From contig NZ_JAKWBL010000004.1 in assembly GCF_022513635.1 (NCBI RefSeq), positions 62,001-126,000 of the forward strand: 64,000 bases of DNA, read 5' to 3'. Below, one piece after another: positions 21,035 to 31,762 of the stretch. Both the position numbers and the translations under genes were made by a program. The notes under the pieces are model-generated. The model had not been told where the DNA came from and searched no databases. It worked only from the letters and a program-made list of their open reading frames with translations. Position 1 is the stretch's first letter, and every line of letters begins with the position of its first letter. This DNA comes from Paraniabella ginsengisoli (GTDB lineage: Bacteria > Bacteroidota > Bacteroidia > Chitinophagales > Chitinophagaceae).

Positions 21035-21337
21035 ATTGAAAGTGCAAAGTTAATACAAGTTGAAAAAGTTGAAAGGTTTAAATGTTGAAAGAGCGTTATC
21101 ACAACTTCGTACTGCATCTAAGTTTAGGCATTTTAATAAAATATCTTCTGTTATTGGTAAAGGATTATCCTCAATCAATCGTCTTGCAGAATGGATGAGC
21201 ATTGTTCTGCTGTACAAGAGTGCGACGCAATTTTGCTGATAATTGTTCAAAAGCTGGGAACAAAAAGGTGTAATTATTGTTTTCCACAGTACAATTTGTA
21301 AATCTTTACCTTTGGGGGCTTTTAAATTTAGAATAAG
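21035..21337. other. intergenic stretch with repeat-like text and a -7 box
   Basis: The part at 21180-21260 (GAGTGCGACGCAA) resembles other intergenic strings of this genome (for example near 49915). A short minus-strand frame here (21050-21250) runs through that repeat and is not supported as a gene. TACCTTTG at 21307-21314 matches TAnnTTTG and is a plausible promoter for the ABC exporter starting at 21338. Confidence 0.4.
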
Positions 21338-23143
21338 TTGAAAAAATTTAGTAGGATATTCAAATACATAGGTTTATACAAGGGGAAGATCGCGTTATAT
21401 ATTTCTTTAACCATCCTTGGTTCATCACTTTCAGTTGTTTCTTTAGGTATGTTAGCGCCGCTCATGTCGATCATTTTTAACGAGCCTGGTATTGGCGGCC
21501 AAAATATTCTTAAGAAACTTCCGGGAGGAGATTTTTTGGGAGAGAAGTTACTGCAACTGGTAAATAGTGGCCACCAGATGCAGGCTGTGTTAATTTGCTG
21601 TGTTCTTGTTATTGCTTCTGTTTTTTAAAAAATCTACTTTTATATCTTTCTTCGCTTTTGTCAGTACCTGTAAGAAGTTCTATTATTATTCATTTGAAAA
21701 ATGACATGTACGCTAAAGTAGTGTCGCTGCCTGTTGGTTATTTTTCGGAGCAAAAAAGGGCGATATTATGAGCCGCATGACGAATGATGCAGCGTTGGTT
21801 GAGAGTTCCATTATTAATACAATGGAGGGTTTGATTAAAGACCCGGTATCCGTCATCAGTTACCTGGTGGCCATGGTGGCTATTAGTCCCAGCCTTGCTA
21901 TGTTCTTGCTGATTCTTTTGCCAGCTACTGCATTTGTAATAGGACGCATTAGCCGTACATTAAAAAAACAAAGTAATGCGGCTTCGTTAAGGGTTGGTGA
22001 TACACTGTCGATCCTGGACGAAACGCTGGGCGGTATTCGCATTATAAAAGCATTTTGTGCAGAGAAAATTCTGAATAATCGCTTTGTGTCGTTAAATAAT
22101 ACTTTGCTGGGCATTAATAAAAAAATGGCTGCGAGAAGAGACTTGGCTTCACCTTTAACAGAGCTATTGGGCGTATCGGTTTTGTGCATTATCATTTATT
22201 TTGGGGCTAACCTTATTTTAACCGGCGACTCATTAACTGCGGGTGACCTGATAGCTTTTATTGCGATCTTCGCGATGATGATCAACCCGGCCAAAACCTT
22301 ATCTTCTTCTTTTTTAATGTACAATTAGGCTCTGCAGCTGTTGAGCGTATTGAAGAAATATTAAATACACCTGTTAATGTAGAAGATAACGGAACCGAAA
22401 AGCTTGAATCTTTTGAACAAGGTATTGAATTCAGAAATGTTTGCTTTTCTTACAACGAAACCCCGATCCTTAAAAATATCAATCTTTTTATTCCAAAAGG
22501 AAAAACCGTTGCCTTAGTTGGCAGTAGCGGTGCGGGTAAAAGCACTTTGGCAGACCTTGTTCCACGCTTCCATGATGTTACTGATGGCGAAATTTTGTTT
22601 GATGGTATAAGCATTAAAGAGTACAGCATACAAAGCATACGCGAAAAAATAGGCATTGTAAGCCAGGAGCCCATCTTATTTAATGATACAATAGGAAACA
22701 ATATAACACTGGCCCATCCGGACGCTCCCCAGGAAGAAATTGAGAATGCAGCCAAAGTTGCCAATGCGTATCGTTTTATAGAAGCAAAGCCTGAAAAATT
22801 TGAAACCAATATCGGTGACCGAGGCGGTAAGCTAAGCGGTGGCGAAAAACAACGCCTTACCATAGCCCGTGCGGTATTAAAAAATCCTCCGATATTAATT
22901 TTGGATGAAGCCACTTCATCTTTAGATACCGAAAGCGAAAGGCTGGTGCAGGATGCTATTAATAATATGACGCAAAACAGAACTTCTTTAGTTATTGCAC
23001 ACCGCCTGAGCACGGTACGTAATGCCGATGAAATTATTGTGCTGAACAAAGGTGAGATTGCCGAACGTGGCAAACACCACGAACTGATGCAAATTGAAGG
23101 TGGCATTTACCGCAAGCTGGTAGATATGCAGGAGATGTATTAA
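21338..23143 (+). CDS. ABC exporter, fused membrane and ATPase domains (MsbA-like), three apparent frameshifts
   Basis: 602 residues when one base is added in the T6 run 21621-21626, the A6 run 21752-21757 and the T6 run 22310-22315. Six membrane helices in the first 330 residues are followed by a full ATPase: Walker A GSSGAGKST, Q-loop SQEP, signature LSGGEKQR, Walker B ILILDEATSSLD and the H-loop AHRLST. Such half-transporters flip lipids, lipid-linked saccharides or drugs; the substrate cannot be told. The start appears to be TTG (21338), shortly after a TACCTTTG box. Confidence 0.88.
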
Positions 23144-23193
23144 TAACATCTTTTTGAGCGGTTTTTTGATACTGATATTTTCAGACTGATATT

Positions 23194-24026
23194 TTGAATA
23201 AGTTATACGAAATTAAAAAAGTCGAATCTTCAGGTTTTTCTAAACGCATAAGCGAGCCCTATTATTACATTCTCGCTTTTGATGGGAAGGTTTCTTTTTC
23301 TGTTGATTTTACAGAATATAAATGTAATGGGAAAACACTGCTATTCCTTTCTCCCTATCAATCTTTTGAATGGATCCACTCTGCGTCCGTTTTAATTGAT
23401 GTACTTGTTTTTCATGGCGATTTTTATTGCATCGAGTATCACAAAAAGAAGTGGCCTGTAACGGAATTCTTTTCAATAATATATATCAGCAACCACATGT
23501 ATCGATGTCGGAAAAGATATTTGAGGATGTTAATTTAATTATTGACAAAATGAAGTATTACAACGCTTCGCAAAACCGTTTTGATCATTCTATTCTTAAA
23601 ACATACCTCCAGCTAATTTTGGCTTTGTGCAGCAGAGAAAAACAAAAGCAGATTGAAAATCTTGCTGATGTTGAAGATGGTATTGAAGCCACAGCAAATT
23701 TTCAAAGCATATTAGAGGTTTTCTTTTTACAATCAAAAGACGTTTCATTCTATGCTGCAAAAGAAGGCATTTCTACAAGTGCTTTTAGCAAAAAAATAAA
23801 ACACCGCTTTGGCAAATCCCCCTCAAAACTAATCCAGGAAAGGGTTGCGTTAGAAGCTAAAAAACTGCTTCATCTAACAACTGATCCCATCAAAGAAATT
23901 GCAGCCCGGTTAAATTTTGATGATGAGTTTTATTTCAGCAGGTATTTTAAGAAACAGGTTGGGGTTTCTCCCAAGCAATTCAGAGAAAGAGTCGGCATTT
24001 CTATTGTGGCAAAACAATCTATGTAA
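23194..24026 (+). CDS. AraC-family transcriptional regulator (one apparent frameshift)
   Basis: 277 residues after adding one A in 23443-23447. The N-terminal half looks like a beta-barrel sensor (LAFDGKVSFSVDFTEYKCNG). The C-terminal double helix-turn-helix is typical (FYAAKEGISTSAFSKKIKHRFG, and IKEIAARLNFDDEFYFSRYFKKQVGVSP). The start is TTG at 23194. It lies 67 bases upstream of the RclC-like gene in the same direction and probably regulates it; in Escherichia coli the related gene rclC is also controlled by an AraC protein (RclR). Confidence 0.85.
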
Positions 24027-24093
24027 TTTCCGTATTTGTCCATTTTTGCACCATCTGCTTTTTTATAGTTTTGTAAAAAACTAAAAAGAAGAG

Positions 24094-24704
24094 ATGATTA
24101 AATTTTAGCATCAGCACAATCTGGATTTATAAATTTTATCAGAGTTTCCATATTTATTGTAATGGCCTGGATTGGTGGCTTAAAAGCATTTCAGTACGAA
24201 GCAGACGGTATTGTTCCGTTTGTAATCAACAGTCCTTTTATGAACTTTTTCTATCACAATACCGGTAAAACAGCGCTTAATGAAAAAGGCATGGCTGTTC
24301 CGGAATATACACTACATAAAAATCCGGAAGGAAAAACTGTTCAGAAAAATATTGACTGGCACAAAAATAATGGCACTTATGTATTCTCTTACGGATTGGG
24401 AACTGTAATAGTAATAATAGGGTTACTGGTTTTATTGGGCATTTGGTTTCCTAAAGCCGGACTTATTGGAGGTCTATCAACAATAGTCATGAGCATCGTC
24501 ACTCTTTCTTTTTTAATAACAACTCCTGAGGTTTATGTGCCTGACCTAGGAGGAGATTTTCCCACACCCGAATATGGTTTTCCTTATCTGTCGGGTGCCG
24601 GGCGACTGGTTATAAAAGATATTATAATGTTGGCAGGCGGCCTTATAATTGCATCAAATAGTGCTCAAAAAATATTGAACCAGCGAGTAGGAAATAGTGA
24701 ATAA
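24094..24704 (+). CDS. DUF417 inner-membrane protein (YkgB/RclC-like), one apparent frameshift
   Basis: 203 residues starting MIKFLASAQ at 24094 once a T is added in 24103-24106. The family signature is strong: KAFQYEADGIVPFVINSPFM, FSYGLGTVIVIIGLL, and TLSFLITTPEVYVP. About four membrane helices. RclC of Escherichia coli is needed for resistance to reactive chlorine, but the mechanism is not known. Here it follows an AraC regulator, like rclR-rclC. Confidence 0.85.
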
Positions 24705-24750
24705 AAAGTGGGGCATGTCCTACTCGCCACTTGCCAAACCTACTCGTTAA

Positions 24751-25877
24751 CTAACAATCTACACAAAACCTCCTGTAAATAGCTTCGTATTGAGGGATAA
24801 TCGCATCCATGTTGAATTGTTGCGCATTTTCAAAAGCTCGTTCGCGAAATGCATTCAGCGTTGCATCATCTTTTAAAATTTCCAACGCTTTTTCACTCAT
24901 TGTTTTTACATCGCCAACATTAGCTGTAAACCCTGTAACTCCGTTTATATTCACTTCTTCAAGTCCACCGGCATTAGATGAAACAACCGGCACTTTAGAT
25001 GCCATCGCCTCTAAAGCAGCTAATCCAAAACTTTCATATTCCGATGGAAGCAGGAATAAATCTGAAACTGCAAAAATATCTTCCATTTGCTCCTGCTTAC
25101 CAACAAAGGTCATCTTATCAAATATGTCCAACTCCTTGCCCTGCTGTTCGGCATTCTGTCGCTCAGGCCCATCACCAACAAATAATAATTTAGCGGGCAT
25201 TTGTTTTTGTACTTCATAAAAAACCTGTACCACATCCTGCACCCTTTTTACCTGCCTGAAATTAGATGCATGTAATAAAATACGTTCACCATTGGGCGCC
25301 AGCACTTTCTTAAAAGCGTCGAATGGCTTACGGTTAAAACGATTTACATCAATAAAATTATAAACCACTTCAATATCTTTTTTAATATCAAAAGTGGCAT
25401 AAGTTTCTTCTCGCAGATTTTTGGAAACCGCAGTTATAACATCGCTTTTATTAATAGAGAATGACACAACAGGAGCATACATTTTATCTTTGCCCACCAA
25501 CGTTATATCGGTTCCATGCAAAGTTGTAATTACAGGAATGTCGCGGCCTTCCTCCTGCAATATTTTTTAGCCATATAAGCTGCCGAAGCATGCGGAATAG
25601 CATAATGCACATGCAGCAGGTCAAGATTATTGGTCTTAATTACATTAACCATAGTGCTGGCTAATGTAGTTTCATAAGGTGGAAAATCAAATAGCGGATA
25701 TGTTGGCACCTGTACTTCGTGATAAAAAATATTAGGAACAAAAGCACTCAACCTTACCGGTTGTTGATACGTAATAAAATGTACCTGGTGGCCTTTTTGA
25801 GCTAACGCTTTTCCCAGTTCCGTGGCCAATACTCCACTGCCACCAAAAGTAGGGTAGCAAACAATACCTATTCGCAT
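24751..25877 (-). CDS. bshA: BshA, N-acetyl-alpha-D-glucosaminyl L-malate synthase (one apparent frameshift)
   Basis: GT4 glycosyltransferase making the first intermediate of bacillithiol from UDP-GlcNAc and L-malate. The opening IGIVCYPTFGGSGVLATELG and HVHYAIPHASAAYMAKK are BshA hallmarks. The C-terminal domain has LLPSEYESFGLAALEAMA with the EX7E-type motif and VSSNAGGLEEV. The frame breaks in the T6 run 25563-25568; one base joins AKKILQEEGRDIPVITTLHG and gives 375 residues. A piece of CRISPR spacer 3 resembles the HYAIP codons of this gene. Confidence 0.93.
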
Positions 25878-26204
25878 GTGTTAAAGATAACCGTTTCTAT
25901 ATTTATAAATGGTTCCTGCATTTTAGCAGATTATTATTTTTTATTGAGTCAGCAGAGGAACATAACTCATCGATCTTGTGTCACTCACTTCACCTGTGGT
26001 GCAATGCTCATCCTATATATTCGATCGCTATTGTCTGAACCATGATTTGTAGGATTAGAAGATTAACAGGAATGTACGATGTACGCAAAACCTTGTTAAC
26101 TTATCAACCTTTCAACTTGTCAACTTCATCCATCCCTCAATCCATAAAATCAAATAAATCAAGGTTCAGACATTATCTTTACTCAAATCACATACCATAA
26201 CATC
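25878..26204. other. intergenic stretch rich in dispersed repeats
   Basis: No gene seen. It contains the repeat at 26031-26071, a GTACGATGTACG string at 26072-26086 and the AACTTATCAAC..CAACTTGTCAAC cluster at 26094-26129. The promoter of the peptidase gene should lie in the last 60 bases. Confidence 0.5.
26031..26071. repeat. TTGTCTGAACCATGATTT dispersed repeat, copy 1
   Basis: TTGTCTGAACCATGATTT followed by GTAGGATTAGAAGATTAACA. A near copy is at 40041-40080, where it overlaps the start codon of a reductase gene. Confidence 0.65.
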
Positions 26205-27572
26205 ATGATACGCAAATTGTTTTTATTTGGCTTTTTATTTTTTAGTGTTGCCTGCTTTTCGCAAACAAAAGACGAAGCATTTATCAGGCAAATAGCAGAT
26301 GAAATATTACTGAACGGCAAAACTTATGATAATTTGCGAACACTTACAAAAACAATTGGAGCAAGACTGGCCGGTTCGCCCGGAATGTATAAAGCAGAAG
26401 AGTGGGGTTATAAAATGCTGCAACAATCTGGTAGCTCCAATACTTTTAAGCAGCCAGTAATGGTGCCGCATTGGGTGCGCGGCGGTAAAGATGAAGCGAC
26501 AGCTAACATAGCTGGAAAAAAGAAACAACTTAATGTGATTGCTTTAGGCAATTCGATTGGAACAAAAGGAAAGGGTATAACAGCTCCGATAGTAATAGTG
26601 AACGATTTTGAAGAACTGGAAGCTAAAAAGCAACAGTTACGAGGAAAGATCGTTTTCTACAATTATAAATTCAATCCCAGATATATTAGAACCTTTGAAG
26701 CTTACGGTGATGCAGTTAAATACAGAAGTCAGGGTCCGTCGCTTGCGGCTAAATATGGAGCAATTGGTGTTATTGTTCGCAGCATGAGCCATAGCACTGA
26801 TAATATTCCGCACACTGGCATGTTGGCTTACGATTCGATGTATGCAAAAATACCTGCCGTGGCAATTGGCATAAAAGATGCGGACTGGCTGGCTGAGGAA
26901 TTAAAATTCAATAACAATATTCGTGTCGAACTTAAAACCAATGGCCATTTTCTGCCCGATGTAGAAGGAAATAATATCATCGCCGAATTGAAAGGTAGCG
27001 AAAACCCAGATCAATATATTACCATCGGCGGCCATTTGGATAGTTGGGACAATTGTGAAGGTGCTCACGATGATGGTGCGGGCATCACACAAACCATCGA
27101 AGTGCTGCGCGCCTTAACAGCATTGGGTTACAAGCCCAAACACACTATTAGGTTTGTATTATTTGCTAACGAAGAAAATGGTGCAAGAGGCGGAAGTAAG
27201 TATGCGGAGGTTGCGCAATCCAAAAATGAAAAACATATACTCGCTATTGAAAGTGATGCCGGAGGATTTACACCACGTGCCTTTAGCTTTAATTGCGATG
27301 ATGCGCAATTTGAAAAACTCAAAACATGGCTGCCACTTATTTCACCTTATGGATGCAATGAGTTGATGCGCGGTGGCGGCGGCACTGATATTGCTCCGCT
27401 GAAAGAAAAGATAGGAACACCATTATGCGGATTTTTACCCGACTCTCAACGCTACTTCGATCTTCATCACGCCACTAACGATGTTTTTGAAGCAGTTAAT
27501 AAAAGAGAGCTGGATTTGGGCGCAGTGAATATGGCGGCGCTGGTATATTTGGTAGATCAATATGGATTGTAA
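26205..27572 (+). CDS. M28-family metallopeptidase, carboxypeptidase Q-like
   Basis: 455 residues, frame intact. The signal peptide ends VACFSQ. A protease-associated (PA) insert covers about residues 115-260. The two-zinc site is complete: GGHLDSW (H, D), GAHDDGAG (bridging D), NEENGARG (catalytic E and ligand E), ESDAGG and LHHATND (H). An exported aminopeptidase or carboxypeptidase for peptide feeding is likely; the exact specificity is not readable. Confidence 0.9.
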   Translation: MIRKLFLFGFLFFSVACFSQTKDEAFIRQIADEILLNGKTYDNLRTLTKTIGARLAGSPGMYKAEEWGYKMLQQSGSSNTFKQPVMVPHWVRGGKDEATANIAGKKKQLNVIALGNSIGTKGKGITAPIVIVNDFEELEAKKQQLRGKIVFYNYKFNPRYIRTFEAYGDAVKYRSQGPSLAAKYGAIGVIVRSMSHSTDNIPHTGMLAYDSMYAKIPAVAIGIKDADWLAEELKFNNNIRVELKTNGHFLPDVEGNNIIAELKGSENPDQYITIGGHLDSWDNCEGAHDDGAGITQTIEVLRALTALGYKPKHTIRFVLFANEENGARGGSKYAEVAQSKNEKHILAIESDAGGFTPRAFSFNCDDAQFEKLKTWLPLISPYGCNELMRGGGGTDIAPLKEKIGTPLCGFLPDSQRYFDLHHATNDVFEAVNKRELDLGAVNMAALVYLVDQYGL

Positions 27573-27584
27573 GTCGGGTGTCCA

Positions 27585-27712
27585 TTAATAGTTTAGCACA
27601 TTAGCTCTCTTCCTCGCTTCTTTTAAACCCAATTTTTCTTCGAGGTGTACGGGCAGTGTCTGTTTTTCTATTTTTGCTCTGCAACTAACGCCAGCAATTC
27701 TTTCTTTGCCAT
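27585..27712 (-). CDS. possible 42-residue basic protein (one apparent frameshift)
   Basis: Starting at the ATG 27712, MAKKELLALVAEQK runs into a stop at a 5-base T run (27671-27675). With one base added it continues as IEKQTLPVHLEEKLGLKEAR and ends NVLNY at 27585. The amphipathic, lysine- and glutamate-rich sequence looks coding. It follows the helicase-nuclease gene by 20 bases on the same strand. No family recognised. Confidence 0.35.
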
Positions 27713-27732
27713 TAGAAGTAATTTTTAATTTT

Positions 27733-30700
27733 TTAATCCTCCTCCTCCACTTCCTCTAATTTTATGTACAAAAAATTGTCCTTTACAAAATTACACCAAT
27801 GGCAATCGGCCTTACCGCAACCTTTATAAAAATCTTTCTCCTGAATTTTATCCCAAACTGTTTTGATCTGCGTTTTTACAGTAGCAACATCTTCAGGATC
27901 AATTACCACTTTTAATTTCTGAAAGTTATTGTTACTGTCCGGTTCAATAAAATCAAACTCTGTACTTATTACTCGCCAATCTTTCAATTCATAGTTATCC
28001 AGTAATATCTTATAAAAAACTGCCTGTCGCCAGTAATCTCCTCCATCAGGATTTTTACCGTCAGGGGCATTCAGTTTTTTCAGCGCATTATCAACATTCC
28101 CTGTTTTATAATCGACAACGTTTACGTCTTTTCCAAAAAACTCCAGCTTATCTAATTTCCCTTTTAATGGAACGCCATTTACAACCACTCCATTGATGTT
28201 AGTTTCTACAGATACTACTTTGTTCCAGCTATCAATATATTTATTGTAATAAGCAGGAATGATAATAGAGCCTTGTTCCATTCTTCGCTCATAAGTTTCT
28301 TTAGTAAAACTTTGCCGATGGCGCATCATATACCAGCTAAAATCATCAAGCACTGTTTCAACAAATGGAAACTGTTCGGTTTCCCTCAATTTTCGGAATA
28401 GCCTTTCAGTGCAAAATGTATCGCACTACCAAATTCTGTAGCTTCATTTTTTCCGGATGGAATACGCAAAAGATTCTGATAATAGAATTTTAAAGGACAG
28501 CTTAAATAACTGCTGAGTGCAGTCACATTCATTACAAATCTTGACAATAGGCCATCAATAAAATCATCTTCAAGATTAGTAATTATAGGCCGCTGTCCGG
28601 CAAACATTAAATGCTGAAATGCCAGCATTTGTTCAGAGCTTATTTGTTGCTTTTGTACAGGAAGTTGATGCAGCTCCTGAATCTCTGCAATAAACATAGA
28701 AGGCTCCAGCTCCTTACCATCCGCATTTAATTTTGCATAAGATATATAAAGATGTTTTTCTGCCCGGGTAAGTGCAACATAAAATACGCGCCGCAACTCT
28801 TCCTCATCACTGGCTTTTGCCTGAGAAGAAAAAATAGTAGCAGGTAATTTATACCCTCTGTTCATCTTCCTTTTCTTTTCCCAGAAAGATGCATTGGAGC
28901 CCGCTATAAATACATACTCAAACTCAAGCCCCTTGCTTCCATGTGCAGTTAACAGGTTCACACCCTTATCGTTTCCGGTAGTTCGAACCAATGGCAAAGG
29001 TATCTTCTCTCTTTCCATTAGCATAAACAACTGCACCAGTGTTTCAAGGTTTAGTGCGGGATTACGGCGATTTTCTTCTTTTATAAAATCATAAAAAGCA
29101 GTGAGCGATTGCATCAGTTCTACCTTTTGCTCACTTTGCATGATATAAGTTAATATTCCTGCCGTTCGAATGATATTATCCATCAACTGCTGAATAGTAA
29201 TATTACTGACATCAGCAATTAATTGTTCTATCATTTTAGAACAATATTTAAGGCTTTCGTTCAGCCCTTCATCAAACAATGTTCTTGCAGGCGTATTTGC
29301 TTTTTCGTGCAATAACTGCCTTAAAGAAGAGCCTTCTCCCTTAAATTTCTTTTTATTTACTTCAACGTTCAGTTTAGCAATTTCTATCGGTGGATTTTTG
29401 TAAAAATCGAAATGCAATATTTCAAAAAGCAACTCATCTCCACCAAAAGGTGTATCATGTTCTGCATCCAGATAATAAAGAATAGCGATGATCTTTTTTA
29501 TAAATGGATATTGCAGCAGGTTAATACTTCGCTTGCTATAAAAAGGAATTGCCTTCTGTCTCAAATAACCAGACAATTCTTCTCCATATTTATTTTCTTT
29601 ATAAATAATGGCGATGCGTCCCGGCTGAACGCCTTGCTCAATAAGGGCTTCAACCCTGAATACAATTCCGGCCATTTCTTCCGTCATCGTATTATATTCT
29701 AATATTTCAGGTTCATGTTGTAAATGATTGATCGCAATATTGGAAGATATAAGCTCTTTGCTAAGTCCGGGAATTTGTTTCACCAGCCTTTCTTCATTTC
29801 TATTGATCAGCGTTTTTGAAACATCAAGAATGGGTTGTATGCTTCTGTAATTATTAGTTAACACAACGGTGCGCAAATCACTTACATACTGGTTTGCAAA
29901 GTCAAGTATTTTGCACATTAGCGCCTTGAAAGCGATAAATACTCTGATCATCATCGCCCACCACAAATACATTGGGACGCTCCCAGTAACTGATCAACAG
30001 TTGCACAATGCGGTTTTGCGTGCCGCTGGTATCCTGAAACTCATCCACCAAAATATATTGAAATCGCTCTTGATAATCTGCCAATAAATTTTGATTTTCT
30101 TCAAATGCTTTAATCACCCAATTGATCATATCATCAAAATCATAACGTTTATTAACACGCATGATTTCCTGATAATTTTGAAATTCATTGACTGCCGCAC
30201 GCAGTTTTTCCATTCGCTTCAATTCCTCATCATAAGCAGGTTTGCGATCTCCCTTTTGCCATTTTCCGGCGCGTGTGTTTTTATAAATATAGCTTTCATC
30301 ATCGGCCAATTGCTTTACGTAATCATTGATTCGGTCATGAATATATTCTGGCGACCAGCCTTCCCGCTTCATGGTAGAAAATAAATGACCTAATGGATCC
30401 GCTTCGTAATACACATCTCCCCGGTATCGTTTTAAGGGATGTTCTTTTGAAAAATTATCAATCAGTTCTTTAAAGTATTCTACCTTTTCTAAATCTGAAA
30501 TTGGATCAAGCGAAGTTTTTTCAAAAAATGAAAGATTGTCCTGTATTACGTCATTACAAAAAGCATGGAAAGTATAAATGTTTACCTTGTAAGCATCTGC
30601 ACCGATAAACTGCTGAAGCCTCTTTCGCATAGCAACTACGCCCGCATCGGTATAAGTGAGGCATAAAATATTTTCAGGAAGCGCATCTGTGTCTAATAAT

Positions 30701-30864
30701 ATTTTACCGATACGAGCTGCAAGTATTTGTGTTTTCCCGGTTCCCGGGCCGGCAATTACCATTACGGGGCCATCAAGCGTATCCACCGCAATTTGTTGTT
30801 CGGTATTTAACGTTTTATAAACTTCACTAAACTGTGTTTCTAACTTTTCTTTTATAACAGGCAT
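27733..30864 (-). CDS. UvrD-type DNA helicase fused to a PD-(D/E)XK Fe-S nuclease, two apparent frameshifts
   Basis: 1044 residues, starting MPVIKEKLETQ at 30864. Superfamily 1A motifs: Walker A VIAGPGTGKTQIL, VDEFQDTSG, VGDDDQSIYRFQGA, NNYRS, LLTAHGSKGLEF and FYVALTRAEKHLY. The C-terminal nuclease has GSAIH, KLDKLEF and VVDYKTG. Four cysteines (SCPLKFYYQ and GCGKADCHWC) suggest an AddB-like iron-sulfur cluster. The frame breaks near 29908-29915 (two bases missing in an AT step) and at 28390-28393. Likely role: double-strand break processing or recombination. It starts about 150 bases from the divergent HigBA operon. Confidence 0.88.
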
Positions 30865-30980
30865 AAGGCAAGTTAGTGGAAAGTGGGAAAAGAGCAACTG
30901 AAGAAGGGAAAGAAAATGGCCGAACGTAAGAGTTTTTTGCTCTAATACGAAATAGATAATTGTTCCAAAAATAGATATTT

Positions 30981-31011
30981 TTTCCATTTTATGGAAAATT
31001 ATTAATTTTGT
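30981..31011 (+). promoter_or_regulatory. higBA promoter with 19-bp palindromic operator
   Basis: TTTTCCAT-ttt-ATGGAAAA (30981-30999) is a perfect inverted repeat just upstream of the -7 box TAATTTTG (31004-31011). The HigB ATG is at 31016, so the mRNA would have almost no leader. The palindrome is placed where HigA binding would block RNA polymerase, as in known HigBA autoregulation. Confidence 0.6.
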
Positions 31012-31015
31012 GTGA

Positions 31016-31309
31016 ATGAGAATCATCACTTATGCCCGTATTCGTGAGTTTTCTAAAAAATATGCAGATTCAGATATTGCTTTGAGAGATTGGTACACCC
31101 AAACAAAAAGCAGCAACTGGAAAAGCTTTGGCGAAATGAAAACAACCTTTAACAGCGTAGATGCTGTTGGAAATAAAAGGTATGTGTTTAATATCCGTGG
31201 CAACCGTTATCAGGTTGTAGCAATCGTTCTTTTTCAGATTCAAACCGTGTATATACGATTTATCGGAACTCATGGCGAGTACGATAGAATAGATGTCAAA
31301 AATATTTAA
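31016..31309 (+). CDS. higB: HigB-family mRNA interferase toxin
   Basis: 97 residues of the RelE/HigB fold with the HigB pattern (ALRDWYTQTKSSNWKSF near residues 22-38, then NIRGNRYQVVAIV and VYIRFIGTHGEYDRID). HigB toxins cleave mRNA on translating ribosomes. It overlaps or abuts higA and is transcribed first, the toxin-first order typical of higBA. Confidence 0.9.
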   Translation: MRIITYARIREFSKKYADSDIALRDWYTQTKSSNWKSFGEMKTTFNSVDAVGNKRYVFNIRGNRYQVVAIVLFQIQTVYIRFIGTHGEYDRIDVKNI

Positions 31310-31679
31310 AGCAATCCTTATGATAAAAGATAATAAACAATATAAAGCCATTTCTCGCCGTATTGAAGAACTCTTAAAAATTGTTTCAGACCGTACGCCA
31401 AACAGCGATTCAAACCTGATTGAACTGGACCTTCTTTCTCAATGGATGGAAGCTTATGAGGAAGTGCATTTTCCGGTTACACCTCCGTCTTTAGCCGAAG
31501 TCATGAAATTGCGTATGTACGAAAAGGAGCTATCACAAACAACGCTTTCAAAAAAACTTGGCATCAGCAGTTCTAGGGTTAGCGAATATTTATCAGGGAA
31601 AAGCGAACCCACTTTAAAAATTGCAAGAAAAATAAGCAGGGAACTTAATATTGAACCTGGAATAGTATTGGGTTTGTAG
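31293..31679 (+). CDS. higA: HigA-family antitoxin
   Basis: A C-terminal Cro/C1-type helix-turn-helix (LSQTTLSKKLGISSSRVSEY) follows an N-terminal toxin-binding helix pair. It neutralises HigB and represses the operon. The longest reading overlaps higB by 17 bases; a second ATG at 31320 would give a gene that starts after the higB stop. Either is possible. Confidence 0.9.
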   Translation: MSKIFKAILMIKDNKQYKAISRRIEELLKIVSDRTPNSDSNLIELDLLSQWMEAYEEVHFPVTPPSLAEVMKLRMYEKELSQTTLSKKLGISSSRVSEYLSGKSEPTLKIARKISRELNIEPGIVLGL

Positions 31680-31697
31680 TTTAAATCATTAAATATT

Positions 31698-31754
31698 TTG
31701 TATGATATAAAATAGTTATTACATTTGTATTATACAATTTGAATAATACAAATG
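31698..31754 (+). promoter_or_regulatory. PadR-type promoter with a 12-bp-arm palindromic operator
   Basis: TTG (31698-31700), 19 bases, then TACATTTG (31720-31727) is a near-perfect Bacteroidota promoter. CATTTGTATTAT (31722-31733) and ATAATACAAATG (31743-31754) are exact inverted arms with a 9-base spacer. They overlap the -7 box and the expected transcript start, so the PadR protein encoded next probably represses itself. Confidence 0.7.
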
Positions 31755-31762
31755 ATATATTA

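Noticed and set aside
21050..21250. 66-residue minus-strand frame before hflX
   Set aside because: Its first third lies in repeat-like intergenic text and it has no recognisable domain.
24751..25877. Self-targeting of bshA by spacer 3
   Set aside because: Seven mismatches, several of them in the predicted seed; partial similarity only.
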